Origin: Nocardioides pocheonensis
Lineage (GTDB): Bacteria > Actinomycetota > Actinomycetes > Propionibacteriales > Nocardioidaceae
Assembly (NCBI RefSeq): GCF_003725535.1
Contig: NZ_RJSF01000007.1
Span: forward strand, 121,542 to 185,541
Reading direction: 5' to 3'
Length of the DNA stretch: 64,000 bases
Position 1 is the stretch's first letter. The number at the start of each line of letters is the position of its first letter. A program made the position numbers and the translations under genes. The notes beneath the pieces were generated by a model, which saw only the letters and a program-made list of their open reading frames with translations, was not told the DNA's origin and did no database searches. This document shows, piece after piece, positions 19,390-27,867 of this stretch.

Positions 19390-20682
19390 GTGACCAGCAC
19401 TCCGCGCGCCTCGACGCAGGCCGTCGCCGGCCGTCTCGTCGCCCGGACCACCGAGATCACCGATCCCGGTCCCCTGCTGGAGCTGCTGCCGGACGCGGCC
19501 GAGGGAGCCGGTGAGGACCCCGGCCTGACCGCCTGGCTGCGCCGCGGCGAGGGCATCGTCGGGTGGGGCGTCGCCGCCTCGATCCGCACCACGGGCAGCG
19601 GTCGGTTCGACGACGCCGTGGACTGGTGGCGCGAGGTCGCGGGAGCCGCCGTGGTGCGCGACGACCTGCGCGTGCCCGGCTCCGGCCTGGTCTGCCTGGC
19701 CAGCTTCGCCTTCGCCGACGAGCCGGGCGAGAGCGTGCTGGTCGTGCCTCGTGTGGTCGTCGGTCGCCGCGGCGACCGCTGCTGGATCACCCTGATCGGC
19801 GACGACGAGCTCACCCCGGCACCCACGCTGCAGCGGCAGCCCGAGCCACGCGCACCGGGCAACGTCGTCTTCACCGACGGTGACGTCGACAGCGCGGAGT
19901 GGGAGGCGATCGTCGCCCGCGCGGTCGAGCGGATCGGCTCCGGCGAGCTGGAGAAGGTGGTGCTCGCGCGCGACCTGGTGGCCACCACCGACGAGCCGCT
20001 GGACGTGCGCTGGCCGCTGCGCCGGCTCGGCACGTCGTACGAGATGTGCTGGACGTTCCACGTCGACGGGCTCTTCGGCGCCACCCCCGAGCTGCTGGTC
20101 CGCCGCGAGCGCGGCCTGGTCACCTCCCGCGTCCTGGCCGGCACGATCCGCCGGACCGGCCACGACGAGCGCGACCTCGCGCTGGCCGCCACCCTGGCCC
20201 GGTCGTCGAAGGACCTCGAGGAGCACGAGTACGCTGTCCGCTCGGTCGCCGAGGCGCTCGCCCCGCACTGCAGCTCGATGAACGTGCCGGAGGCGCCGTT
20301 CGTGCTGCACCTGCCGAACGTCATGCACCTGGCCACCGACGTCGCCGGCGTGGTGCCGGACACAGACGGGTCGACCGTGCTGGAGCTGGCAGCGGCGCTG
20401 CACCCCTCGGCCGCCGTGGGTGGCACCCCGACCAAGGTCGCCGTGGAGATGATCAAGGAGATCGAGGGCATGGACCGCGGGCGCTACGCGGGCCCCGTCG
20501 GCTGGATGGACGCCCACGGCGACGGCGAGTTCGGCATCGCGCTGCGCTCGGCGGAGTACTCCGGCACGCGTGTGCGGCTCTTCGCCGGCTGCGGGATCGT
20601 CGCCGACTCCGACCCCGAGGCGGAGCTCGCCGAGGCGCAGGCCAAGTTCGTGCCCGTGCGGGACGCCCTCACCGCACGCTGA
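19390..20682 (+). CDS. menF: Isochorismate synthase
   Basis: Converts chorismate to isochorismate, the entry step to menaquinone. The 430-residue product has the chorismate-binding fold: ERIGSGELEKVVLARDL near residue 180, with the lysine that acts as general base in MenF, LHPSAAVGGTPTKVA near 335, GPVGWMDAHGDGEFGIALRS near 370 and the terminal motif GCGIVADSDPEAE. The GTG at 19390 is chosen because the frame to 19357 adds only non-conserved residues overlapping the preceding hairpin. A siderophore-type isochorismate synthase is possible, but the neighbouring men genes and the absence of siderophore genes favour menaquinone. Confidence 0.9.
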   Translation: MTSTPRASTQAVAGRLVARTTEITDPGPLLELLPDAAEGAGEDPGLTAWLRRGEGIVGWGVAASIRTTGSGRFDDAVDWWREVAGAAVVRDDLRVPGSGLVCLASFAFADEPGESVLVVPRVVVGRRGDRCWITLIGDDELTPAPTLQRQPEPRAPGNVVFTDGDVDSAEWEAIVARAVERIGSGELEKVVLARDLVATTDEPLDVRWPLRRLGTSYEMCWTFHVDGLFGATPELLVRRERGLVTSRVLAGTIRRTGHDERDLALAATLARSSKDLEEHEYAVRSVAEALAPHCSSMNVPEAPFVLHLPNVMHLATDVAGVVPDTDGSTVLELAAALHPSAAVGGTPTKVAVEMIKEIEGMDRGRYAGPVGWMDAHGDGEFGIALRSAEYSGTRVRLFAGCGIVADSDPEAELAEAQAKFVPVRDALTAR

Positions 20683-20718
20683 GCCGGGCCTCGCACCGGG
20701 GCGGCGTACCGTCCTCCC

Positions 20719-21549
20719 ATGCGGACGATCGCCGTCACCGGCGCCACCGGGCACGTCGGGGGGCGGGTCGCGCACCTGGTCGCCGACCTGCAGCCGAGAC
20801 TGGTCGTGCGTGACGCCTCGCGGGTGCCGGAGATCGACGGCGCGACGGTGGCGCAGGCGACGTACGCCGACCTGGAGGCGAGCATCGCGGCCCTCCGCGA
20901 GGTCGACGTGCTCTTCATGGTGTCCGCGGCGGAGAGCAGCACCCGCCGCGAGGAGCACCGCACCTTCATCCGCGCCGCCGCAGAAGCCGGGGTCTCCCAC
21001 CTCGTCTACACGTCGTTCGCCGGCGCGGCCCCGGACGCCACCTTCACCCTCGGCCGCGACCACTTCGACGCCGAGCAGGCGATCGCCGAGACGGGCATCG
21101 CGCACACGTTCCTGCGCGACAACTTCTACCTCGACCTGCTGCCGTTCTTCGCCGACACCCACGGGGTGATCCGCGGGCCGGCGGGCGACGGCCGGGTCGC
21201 AGCCGTCGCCCGTGCGGACGTCGCCGACGTCGCCGCCGCCGTCCTGCGCTCCCCCGACGCCCACGCCGGCGCGACCTACGAGCTGACCGGGCCGGAGGCG
21301 TTCACCCTGACCGAGCTCGCGGCCCGCGCCTCGGCCGTCCTCGGTCGCACCCTCCGGTTCGAGGACGAGACCGAGGACGAGGCCTACGCGTCCCGGCGTG
21401 CGGCGTACGACGCCGAGGACTGGCAGCTGGACGCCTGGGTGAGCACCTACACCTCGATCCGCGACGGCCAGATGGAGACCGTCACCGACGACGTGCGCCG
21501 GGTCACCGGCCACGACCCCCGGTCGCTGGAGGACGTGCTCGCGCACTGA
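20719..21549 (+). CDS. NAD(P)H-binding protein, NmrA/QorB-like
   Basis: An atypical short-chain dehydrogenase of 276 residues. It opens with a Rossmann motif, TGATGHVGGRVAHLV (residues 6-20, GxxGxxG), and aligns in style with NmrA and quinone oxidoreductase 2 (QorB): a MVSAAESSTRREEHRTFI segment near 75, VYTSFAGAAPDATF near 100 and HTFLRDNFYLDLLP near 130. It lacks the classical YxxxK dehydrogenase motif. The substrate is unknown; members range from NAD(P)H sensors to quinone reductases. It lies 36 nt after menF on the same strand and converges with the dioxygenase gene, leaving 7 nt between stops. Confidence 0.8.
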   Translation: MRTIAVTGATGHVGGRVAHLVADLQPRLVVRDASRVPEIDGATVAQATYADLEASIAALREVDVLFMVSAAESSTRREEHRTFIRAAAEAGVSHLVYTSFAGAAPDATFTLGRDHFDAEQAIAETGIAHTFLRDNFYLDLLPFFADTHGVIRGPAGDGRVAAVARADVADVAAAVLRSPDAHAGATYELTGPEAFTLTELAARASAVLGRTLRFEDETEDEAYASRRAAYDAEDWQLDAWVSTYTSIRDGQMETVTDDVRRVTGHDPRSLEDVLAH

Positions 21550-21556
21550 GCGTGAC

Positions 21557-22459
21557 TCACGCCGCGACGTCCTCCTCCGGCAGCGCGGAGTAGTGCGAGG
21601 AGTCCCCCACCAGCGCCCGGCTGCGCTGCCCGCTCACCGAGACCGGCACGTCGCCGCCGACGGTCACGCGGCTGAGCCGACGCGGCTGGTCGTCGTAATT
21701 GTCGATCGCGTAGTGCTGGGTGATCCGGTTGTCGAAGACCAGCAGCTGGCCCGGCTGCCACGACCACCGCAGCACGTGCTCGGGCCGGGTGACGTGCGCC
21801 TGGAGGAGCCGGAGCACGTCGCGCGACTCGGTGGTGGAAAGCCCCTCGATGCCCCGCACGAAGCCGCCGACGAAGAGCCCGCGCTCCCCCGTCTCGGGGT
21901 GCACCCGCACGACCGGGTGCGAGGACTCGTACCGCGTGGACTCGAAGACCTCGCGGTAGGCCGCCTCGGAAGCGGTCCTGCGCGGCCGCGGTTCGGCGTA
22001 GTCGTAGACGTTCGTGTGCACCGCCCAGAGGGTGTCGGCCCAGCGGCGCAGCGGCTCGGGAAGGCTTCGGTACGCCGCGGCGCTGCTGGCCACGAGCGTC
22101 TCGCCGCCGTACGCCGGGACCGTGATGCTGCGCAGCGTGGTGATCGCCGGCGGGTTCACGACGAACGTCACGTCCGAGTGCCACTCGTTCGCCTTGCTCA
22201 CCGCGGCGTCGACGTCGAGCACCTGCGGCGTCTCGCCCCCGGGCACCGTCGGGTGCGCCGCGGTCAGCGACCCGAAGCGGGCGGCGAAGCGCTCCTGCCC
22301 GGCGGCGTCGAGGTCGGGGGCGTCGAGGACCAGCGCCTTGTGCGTGCCGAGCGCGGCCCGCAGCTCGGCGACGGTGTCGTCGGAGAGGTCGTCGGCGGGG
22401 TCGACGCCGAGGACGCGAGCGCCGATGTGGGCGGTGATCTTGCGAAGGTCGAGGGTCAT
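21557..22459 (-). CDS. TauD/TfdA-family Fe(II)/2-oxoglutarate dioxygenase
   Basis: A non-heme iron dioxygenase of 300 residues. The facial triad is visible as the HxD in NEWHSDVTFVVNP (near residue 90) and the distal histidine in NRITQHYAIDNY (near 255); the 2-oxoglutarate-binding arginine follows in RRLSRVTV. Family members oxidise taurine, alkyl sulfates or 2,4-D; the substrate here is not determined. ATG at 22459 has CAGGAG about 8 nt upstream and is preferred to a frame opening at 22489. A near-perfect inverted repeat lies 25-57 nt upstream of the start. It may serve sulfur scavenging, given relatives such as AtsK and TauD. Confidence 0.88.
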   Translation of the reverse strand: MTLDLRKITAHIGARVLGVDPADDLSDDTVAELRAALGTHKALVLDAPDLDAAGQERFAARFGSLTAAHPTVPGGETPQVLDVDAAVSKANEWHSDVTFVVNPPAITTLRSITVPAYGGETLVASSAAAYRSLPEPLRRWADTLWAVHTNVYDYAEPRPRRTASEAAYREVFESTRYESSHPVVRVHPETGERGLFVGGFVRGIEGLSTTESRDVLRLLQAHVTRPEHVLRWSWQPGQLLVFDNRITQHYAIDNYDDQPRRLSRVTVGGDVPVSVSGQRSRALVGDSSHYSALPEEDVAA

Positions 22460-22483
22460 GGAGGCTCCTGCGGTGGGGGATGC

Positions 22484-22516
22484 AATCATTGTCTTCTAAC
22501 TTACTAGACATTGATT
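22484..22516. promoter_or_regulatory. Inverted repeat, candidate operator of the dioxygenase gene
   Basis: AATCATTGTCT at 22484-22494 and AGACATTGATT at 22506-22516 are complementary at 10 of 11 positions, separated by 11 bases. The AT-rich segment stands out from the surrounding GC-rich DNA and lies between the dioxygenase start (22459) and the stop of the MBL gene (22545). It looks like a repressor or activator site; which protein binds cannot be told. Confidence 0.6.
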
Positions 22517-22544
22517 ACTTTGCAACCTCGCCACGGAATCCCCG

Positions 22545-23186
22545 TCAGGCGGTGAGCTCCTCGCCGGCGGCCAGGCGGACGTACTCCTGCTCGCGCGGCG
22601 CCAGGAAGCGACCGAGGTGCCCGTCGACGATGCCGAGGCCTGCCTCGCTGTAGACCGCGTCGTGGATCGCCAGAGAGCGGGGCGCACCCACCTCGCGGGC
22701 GTAGTCGATGCACTCCGAGACCTTCAGCCAGGGCGCGCTCACCGGCAGCATCAGCAGGTCCGGCACGGTCGGCGGGACCGTCAGGGCATCGCCCGGGTGG
22801 AAGACCGTGGTGCCCTCGGCGGTGAGGAAGAAGCCGCTGTTGTCGAAGTGCGGCAGCTCGGGGTGGATCACCGCGTGCTTCTCCCCGACCAGCTCGACCC
22901 GCAGCCCCAGGTCGAGGACCTCACCCGGCTGCACGACGCTGACCCGCTCCACGACGTCGGGCGCCTGCTCCCGGATCTGGCGGGCCACCGCCTCGATCGT
23001 GAAGACCGGCGCGTGCGTCGCGCGGAGCAGGTCGGGTGTCCAGTGGTCCGGGTGCTCGTGGGTGATCAGGACGACGGTCGCGCCGTCGACCGCCTCCCGC
23101 GCGGTGAACATGCCGGGGTCGATCACGACGTGGTGGGCACCGGTCTCGAGTCTCACGCAGGCGTGACCATGCTTGAAGATCCGCAT
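22545..23186 (-). CDS. MBL-fold metallo-hydrolase
   Basis: A compact metallo-beta-lactamase-fold protein of 213 residues related to the UlaG/RbnZ-like group. The metal motif HEHPDHW (HxHxDH, about residues 44-50) is present, followed by FHPGDAL (near 129) and IHDAVYSEAGLG (near 174), which supply further ligands. The fold is generic and the substrate is unknown. It starts with ATG at 23186 and is divergent from a flavin monooxygenase gene, with a perfect inverted repeat between them. The dioxygenase gene follows 85 nt downstream on the same strand. Confidence 0.85.
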   Translation of the reverse strand: MRIFKHGHACVRLETGAHHVVIDPGMFTAREAVDGATVVLITHEHPDHWTPDLLRATHAPVFTIEAVARQIREQAPDVVERVSVVQPGEVLDLGLRVELVGEKHAVIHPELPHFDNSGFFLTAEGTTVFHPGDALTVPPTVPDLLMLPVSAPWLKVSECIDYAREVGAPRSLAIHDAVYSEAGLGIVDGHLGRFLAPREQEYVRLAAGEELTA

Positions 23187-23210
23187 GCAGCCAGACTAGG
23201 GTGGCCGCTA

Positions 23211-23234
23211 TTGAACGCTATTCAAGAAGCGTTC
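23211..23234. promoter_or_regulatory. Nested inverted repeats between MBL and monooxygenase genes
   Basis: GAACGCT at 23213-23219 is perfectly complementary to AGCGTTC at 23228-23234 (8-nt spacer), and TTGAA at 23211-23215 pairs with TTCAA at 23221-23225. The site lies in the 73-nt divergent intergenic region, where a TetR-like or MarR-like regulator could control both genes. No regulator gene is adjacent. Confidence 0.5.
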
Positions 23235-23259
23235 GGCCAAGGAAGTGAGCGTGGGGCTC

Positions 23260-24747
23260 ATGACTGACCACGACGTGATCATCGTCGGCGCCGGCTTCGG
23301 CGGCATGGGCGCGGCGATCAGCCTGAAGCGGCTCGGCTACGGCGCCGCGACCCGCAGCATCGCGATCCTCGAGCGCGAGGACGACCTCGGTGGCACCTGG
23401 CACGTGAACCACTACCCCGGCCTGGCCGTCGACATCGCCAGCGTCACCTACTCCTACTCCTTCGAGCCCAACCCGTGGTGGGAGCACTGGTTCGCCCGCG
23501 GCCACGAGCTGAAGCGGTACGCCGAGCACGTCGCGGACACCTACGACCTGCGCCGCCACATGGAGTTCGGCGTGCGGGTCGAGGGAGCGCGGTGGGACGA
23601 GGACGAGCGGCACTGGGTCGTGTCGACCAGCGCAGGCACCCGCACCGCGACGTACCTGATGACCGCGACCGGGTTCCTCTCCCAGCCGCGCCTGCCGGAC
23701 ATCGAGGGCGTCCACGACTTCGCCGGCACCGTGATCCACACCGCGCAGTGGGACGACTCGGCGGACCTGACCGGCAAGACGGTGGCCGTGATCGGCACCG
23801 GCGCCACGGCCGTGCAACTGATCCCGCAGATCGCCCGGCAGGCAGCGGCGATGACCGTCTACCAGCGCACGCCGATCTGGGTGACGCCGAAGGCCGACTT
23901 CCGGATCCCGCGCGCCGTGCAGTACCTCTTCGCGGCGCAGCCGTGGACCCAGCGCCTGGCCCGCCGGCTGAACAGCACCTGGCTGGAGACGCTCATGGTC
24001 ACCGGCGTCCTGCACTACAAGCAGGCCAGGCTCTTCAACCAGGGCGCCGCTGCGCTGGCGAAGGCACACCTGCGTCGTCAGGTCGCCGACCCCGAGCTGC
24101 GGCGCAAGCTGACCCCCGACTACAGCTTCGGCTGCAAACGGCCGACGTTCTCCAACGACTACTACCCCACCTTCACGCGGCCGCACGTCACCCTGGAGAC
24201 AACGCCGATCCGCAACATCACGTCGACCGGCGTGGTGACCGGCGACGGCCGGGAGACCGAGGCCGACGTGCTCGTGCTCGCGACCGGCTTCAACCTCTGG
24301 GACACGAACTTCCCCGCCTTCGAGGTGATCGGCCGCGACGGCCGCAACCTCGGCAAGCTGTGGCGCGAGCAGGGTTACCACGCGTACGAGGGCGTGACGG
24401 TGGCCGGCTTCCCCAACTTCGTCACGCTGAACTCGCCGTACTCCTACTCGGGCCTGAGCTACTTCATGACGATCGAGGTGCAGATGCGCCACCTCGAGCG
24501 GCTCTTCGGCGAGCTGCAGCAGCGAGGGGCCCACACCTTCGAGATCTCCGAACGCGCCGACCAGGAGTTCCTCGCGCACATGCTCGAGCGGATGGACGAC
24601 ACCGTGTTCGTGCAGGGGTCGTGCGCGACGGCGCGCAGCTACTACTACACCAACGAGGGCGACGCGGTCCTGCTGCGCCCGACCTCGTCGGCGCACGCCC
24701 GCCGCGCCGTCGAGGCGTTCCCGCTCGACGACTACGTCTACGCCTGA
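23260..24747 (+). CDS. Flavin-containing monooxygenase, Baeyer-Villiger type
   Basis: FAD- and NADPH-dependent monooxygenase of 495 residues. The FAD Rossmann motif is VGAGFGGMG (about residues 8-16), followed by GGTWHVNHYPGLAVDI near 47. The Baeyer-Villiger fingerprint FxGxxxHTxxW appears as FAGTVIHTAQW near 156, and the NADPH Rossmann motif GTGATA near 184. A substrate (cyclic or linear ketone, or other) cannot be assigned. ATG at 23260 is chosen; GTG at 23245 with AAGGA just upstream is an alternative. It may be co-controlled with the divergent MBL gene. Confidence 0.9.
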   Translation: MTDHDVIIVGAGFGGMGAAISLKRLGYGAATRSIAILEREDDLGGTWHVNHYPGLAVDIASVTYSYSFEPNPWWEHWFARGHELKRYAEHVADTYDLRRHMEFGVRVEGARWDEDERHWVVSTSAGTRTATYLMTATGFLSQPRLPDIEGVHDFAGTVIHTAQWDDSADLTGKTVAVIGTGATAVQLIPQIARQAAAMTVYQRTPIWVTPKADFRIPRAVQYLFAAQPWTQRLARRLNSTWLETLMVTGVLHYKQARLFNQGAAALAKAHLRRQVADPELRRKLTPDYSFGCKRPTFSNDYYPTFTRPHVTLETTPIRNITSTGVVTGDGRETEADVLVLATGFNLWDTNFPAFEVIGRDGRNLGKLWREQGYHAYEGVTVAGFPNFVTLNSPYSYSGLSYFMTIEVQMRHLERLFGELQQRGAHTFEISERADQEFLAHMLERMDDTVFVQGSCATARSYYYTNEGDAVLLRPTSSAHARRAVEAFPLDDYVYA

Positions 24748-24761
24748 TCGGTGGCCGAGAC

Positions 24762-24800
24762 GGTGGTTGAGGCGCGGTTGCGCAGCAACCGCCTCGAAAC
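24762..24800. repeat. Long-form palindromic repeat upstream of lysE-type gene
   Basis: Starts GGTGGTTGAGG and ends CCTCGAAAC, the reverse orientation of the copies at 63-471, but with a different middle in which GCGGTTGC (24774-24781) pairs with GCAACCGC (24785-24792). It fills most of the 65-nt gap between the monooxygenase stop and the exporter start and could act as a transcription or mRNA-processing signal. Confidence 0.8.
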
Positions 24801-24812
24801 GCCATTGCCTCC

Positions 24813-25448
24813 GTGGTCGCCGCGCTCCACGATCAGCGGGTGCTCGACGTCCTGCTCTCCGGCCTCCTGACCGGCTACGCCATCGCGGTGCCCGTGGGCG
24901 CCGTGGCGGTGATGATCGTCGCGGTCAGCTCGCGCACGTCGTGGCGCACCGGCGCGGCGGCAGGGCTGGGGGTCGCCAGCGTCGACGGGGCGTACGCCGC
25001 GGTGGCGGTGCTCGCCGGCACTGCCGTCGCCCGGTTGCTCGAGCCGATCTCCTCCACGCTCACGGCCGTCTCGGTGGCCGTGCTGCTCGCGATCGCCGGC
25101 CTCACCCTGGTGCACGCCTTCCGGCCGGAGCGCGCCGACGAGGAGCCGTTGCGTGCCTGGACACCGCTGCGCGCCTGGGCAACCTTCGCCGCGATCACGG
25201 CGATCAACCCGGCGACCGTGCTCTACTTCGCGGCGATCGTGATCGGCGGCACGGTGAAGATCCACGGGCCGCTCGAGGGATTCGTGTTCGTGCTCGCAGC
25301 GTTCGCGGCCAGTGCCAGCTGGCAGGTCTTCGTCGCCTCGGTGGGCGTGGGGCTCGGGACGTGGATGTCCAGTCCGCGGGGCCGGCGTACGACCGGGGTG
25401 GTGGCGGCCCTCGCGATCGCCGTGCTCGCGCTCAAGCCGCTGCTCTAG
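24813..25448 (+). CDS. LysE-family amino acid exporter
   Basis: A six-helix membrane protein of 211 residues in the LysE/RhtB translocator superfamily, which exports amino acids. The first helix has GYAIAVPVGAVAVMIVAVSS, matching the conserved glycine/proline region of the family, and NPATVLYF near residue 138 matches the second conserved motif (NPxxxxFF-like). GTG at 24813 is given, but family alignment would also suit GTG at 24840, giving VLDVLLSGLLTGY at the N-terminus; neither has a clear ribosome site. The Lrp-type regulator gene follows 55 nt downstream, a common pairing for controlled export. Confidence 0.85.
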   Translation: MVAALHDQRVLDVLLSGLLTGYAIAVPVGAVAVMIVAVSSRTSWRTGAAAGLGVASVDGAYAAVAVLAGTAVARLLEPISSTLTAVSVAVLLAIAGLTLVHAFRPERADEEPLRAWTPLRAWATFAAITAINPATVLYFAAIVIGGTVKIHGPLEGFVFVLAAFAASASWQVFVASVGVGLGTWMSSPRGRRTTGVVAALAIAVLALKPLL

Positions 25449-25503
25449 GGGCGGGCTGAGGAAAATCCGGGCCGGCCATCGACCCCGTCCGGATAATGCC
25501 CTC

Positions 25504-25935
25504 ATGGCTGCCACGCTGGACAGCACCGACGCGGCGATCCTGGAGCTGCTCCGCCAGGACGCCCGGTTGAGCTTCCGCGAGCTCGGGGAGCGCGTGAACC
25601 TGAGCCCGAACGCCGCTCGCGACCGGGTCCGCGGCCTCCTTGCCCGGGGCGTCATCACGGGGTTCCACGCCCACGTGGACCCCGGGCGGATCGACAAGCG
25701 GCTGCACGCGTTCGTCGACGTGCGCCTCCGGTCTCCCGACCACGCGGCCCAGTTCGAGCGACTCGTCCGCGCGCATCCCAACGTGGTCGAGACCGTGCAC
25801 CTCACCGGCTCCGCCGACTACCTGCTCCGAGCCTCGTGCGACGACCCGACCCAGCTCGACGACCTGATCGGCGCGATGAAGGAGACCGGGGGCGTCCGCG
25901 ACACGCAGACCCGGCTCATCCTCCGCGTCGTCTGA
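25504..25935 (+). CDS. Lrp/AsnC-family transcriptional regulator
   Basis: A feast/famine regulator of 143 residues. The N-terminal AsnC-type winged helix is clear (STDAAILELLRQDARLSFRE, about residues 6-25, then VNLSPNAARDRVRGL), and a C-terminal RAM/ligand-binding domain follows (HAFVDVRL near 66, VHLTGSADYLLR near 99). It probably senses an amino acid and controls the LysE-type exporter directly upstream. Its stop codon is immediately followed (no gap) by the stop of the orphan transposase frame on the other strand. Confidence 0.9.
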   Translation: MAATLDSTDAAILELLRQDARLSFRELGERVNLSPNAARDRVRGLLARGVITGFHAHVDPGRIDKRLHAFVDVRLRSPDHAAQFERLVRAHPNVVETVHLTGSADYLLRASCDDPTQLDDLIGAMKETGGVRDTQTRLILRVV

Positions 25936-26208
25936 TCACCAGCGCCCTCGCGAGAGCTCGCGCAAGGCCTCGTTCTCCAGCTCCTTGTCGACGAGGATGC
26001 GGCGCAGTGCTGCGTTCTCCCGCTCCAGGCTCTTGATCCGGGCGACGTCGCCGTCGTTCCCCTGTCCGTACCGTCGTCGCCACGACCGATAGGTGCTCGG
26101 CGAGATGCCCAGCTCGGCCGCGACCTGGGCGACCGTCCTGCCCTCGCGCTCCAGCCGCTCACCGTCGCGGAGAGCAGCGGCGATCGCGTCTGCTGAGTGG
26201 CGCTGCAT
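25936..26208 (-). CDS. Orphan IS3-type transposase OrfA-like protein
   Basis: A 90-residue protein with a helix-turn-helix (GRTVAQVAAELGISPSTYRS, about residues 23-42), a WRRRYG motif and a C-terminal leucine-rich coiled segment (RIKSLERENAALRRILVDKE), the arrangement of IS3-family OrfA (HTH_Tnp_1). No OrfB integrase gene and no terminal inverted repeats are seen, so it is either a relic or a domesticated DNA-binding protein. It lies 18 nt downstream of the beta-helix protein gene on the same strand and abuts the Lrp gene's stop. Confidence 0.75.
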   Translation of the reverse strand: MQRHSADAIAAALRDGERLEREGRTVAQVAAELGISPSTYRSWRRRYGQGNDGDVARIKSLERENAALRRILVDKELENEALRELSRGRW

Positions 26209-26226
26209 CTGGGTCGGCCCCGCCTG

Positions 26227-27783
26227 TTAGACGCGCTTGAAGCGCCAGGTCGCGGGTGTCGCGTCGAGGTTGCCGGCACCGTCGCGGGCACGGACGCGGA
26301 AGACGTGCCAGCCACGCGTCACCCGCACGCGCTTGGGTGAGGCGCAGGCGCCCCAGGCCTGCTTGTCGATCCGGCACTGGAAGGTCACGGACGACTCGTT
26401 CGAGCTGAACCCGAAGGTCACCCGACGCTTGGCGGTCCGCTTGCCCGGGTGCGCGGTGATCGTGGTGCTCGGTGCCGTGGTGTCCGGGGTGACCGAGGTG
26501 ACCGGGGCGGCCTGGACCGCCTTCGCCGGCGCCTCGTAGGCGCCCATGTCCCGCACCGCCGCACCGTCGCCGTTGCCGTCCAGGACCCGAGTGCCCCCAG
26601 CCAGGTCCTGAGTCGGCGCACCGGTGCCCGGTGCGCCCATGTCGATCAACGGCGACGATGCGGCGAGTCCGTAGTCCCCGCCAGCCGCGTCGACGAACCC
26701 GGGGTCGACGTCGAGGTGTCCGGCTCCGCTGGCGATGCCGGCGGTCCCGTTGGGGCCTTGCACGACCTTGCTCGTGGACCAGTCGGAGTACGACGTCGTG
26801 ATCGTCGCCGTGCTGTTTGCTCCCTGCGCGCCGTCGTTCGTCGCCTCCACGTAGAGCGACGTCTCCGGGCCCGCGATCACCGAGTTGGTCAGCGTGATGC
26901 TCGCGTGCTCGAGTGCTCCCGGGGCGCGCGCGTACGCACCAGCACCGACCGAGAACTTGCCGCCGCCGAGGACGGTCACGTGATCGGCGGCGATCGACTT
27001 GGATCCGTTGGCGTTGTTGTCGTTGATCGCAGCGAGGCCGGCCCCCTCGGGTGTGGTGCCGAGATCGATGAGGGTGTCGTCGACCGCGACCGATCCGGCC
27101 ATATCGGTGATGCCGGCGAAGGCGCCGTAGATCTTCAGGCGAGACAGGGTCGCGGTGGTCCCCGAGATCGAGTGGTAGTACGCAGAGCTGGCCGTGATCG
27201 TCGTGTCGGTGACCGAACCGGTTGCGAGGTGGTTGATCCCGGTGGTGAACGACGCGGAGGACCTCGCCATGTCGACCGTCGAGGCCGAGATCGACGACCC
27301 GTCGAGGAAGACGCCGGTCGCACTGCTCGTGTTCGAGCCGTCGACGGTGACGGACTCGATCATCGAGGTCGTGGCGTCGAGCCCTACGTCGCCGGTCGAC
27401 GTGGTCCCGTTCATGAGGACGGTGAGATCACGGACCGTGGAGTTGTAGACGTTCAGGTAGATCTGCATGACCCCGGCGGGCAGCGTCAGGAACGTCGCTC
27501 CCTGGCCCGAACCGATCAGAGCCTCGTGGAAGCCGACCTCCTTCAGGCTGTACGGTCCGTCGCTGTACGTCCCCGGCCCAAGGACGATGGTGTCGTCCAT
27601 GCCGTTCGAGTCCGCGGCGTTGACCGCTGTCCCGAGGAAGGCGAAGCTCTGGTCGCACGTCACCCCCACAGGGTTGTTCACGCAGATGACGTGGTCGACG
27701 GCGTACGCCGGCGCGCTCAGCACGACTCCCGTCGTACCCGCAGTTGTCAACAGGGCTGCGAAGATCGCAAGGCGACGCAACAT
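26227..27783 (-). CDS. Secreted right-handed beta-helix protein
   Basis: A predicted exported protein of 518 residues. The ATG at 27783 is chosen: it has AGGAGA 8 nt upstream and opens a signal peptide (LAIFAALLTTAGTTGVV... with a cut near APAYA, residue 28). The middle, about residues 70-390, has repeated short strands with Ser/Thr/Asn-rich turns, as in pectate-lyase-like or choice-of-anchor-Q beta helices, ending in PLIDMGAPG and DMGAYE. The C-terminus (about 425-518) is a separate beta-sandwich-like domain with two cysteines (FQCRIDKQAWGACASP) as in Ig-like domains of bacterial surface proteins. Substrate or ligand unknown. Confidence 0.75.
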   Translation of the reverse strand: MLRRLAIFAALLTTAGTTGVVLSAPAYAVDHVICVNNPVGVTCDQSFAFLGTAVNAADSNGMDDTIVLGPGTYSDGPYSLKEVGFHEALIGSGQGATFLTLPAGVMQIYLNVYNSTVRDLTVLMNGTTSTGDVGLDATTSMIESVTVDGSNTSSATGVFLDGSSISASTVDMARSSASFTTGINHLATGSVTDTTITASSAYYHSISGTTATLSRLKIYGAFAGITDMAGSVAVDDTLIDLGTTPEGAGLAAINDNNANGSKSIAADHVTVLGGGKFSVGAGAYARAPGALEHASITLTNSVIAGPETSLYVEATNDGAQGANSTATITTSYSDWSTSKVVQGPNGTAGIASGAGHLDVDPGFVDAAGGDYGLAASSPLIDMGAPGTGAPTQDLAGGTRVLDGNGDGAAVRDMGAYEAPAKAVQAAPVTSVTPDTTAPSTTITAHPGKRTAKRRVTFGFSSNESSVTFQCRIDKQAWGACASPKRVRVTRGWHVFRVRARDGAGNLDATPATWRFKRV

Positions 27784-27867
27784 GATCGGTTCTCCTGGTC
27801 TGTCCGGAAGCTCGTTCGCAGGCAGACACTGACCTGCCCGAGCCGACCGAGGAAGAGCCCGGGAGCT

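Noticed and set aside
22459-22489. Upstream ATG for the dioxygenase (MIASPTAGAS...)
   Set aside because: It overlaps the likely operator and has no ribosome site. The ATG at 22459 has CAGGAG in good position.
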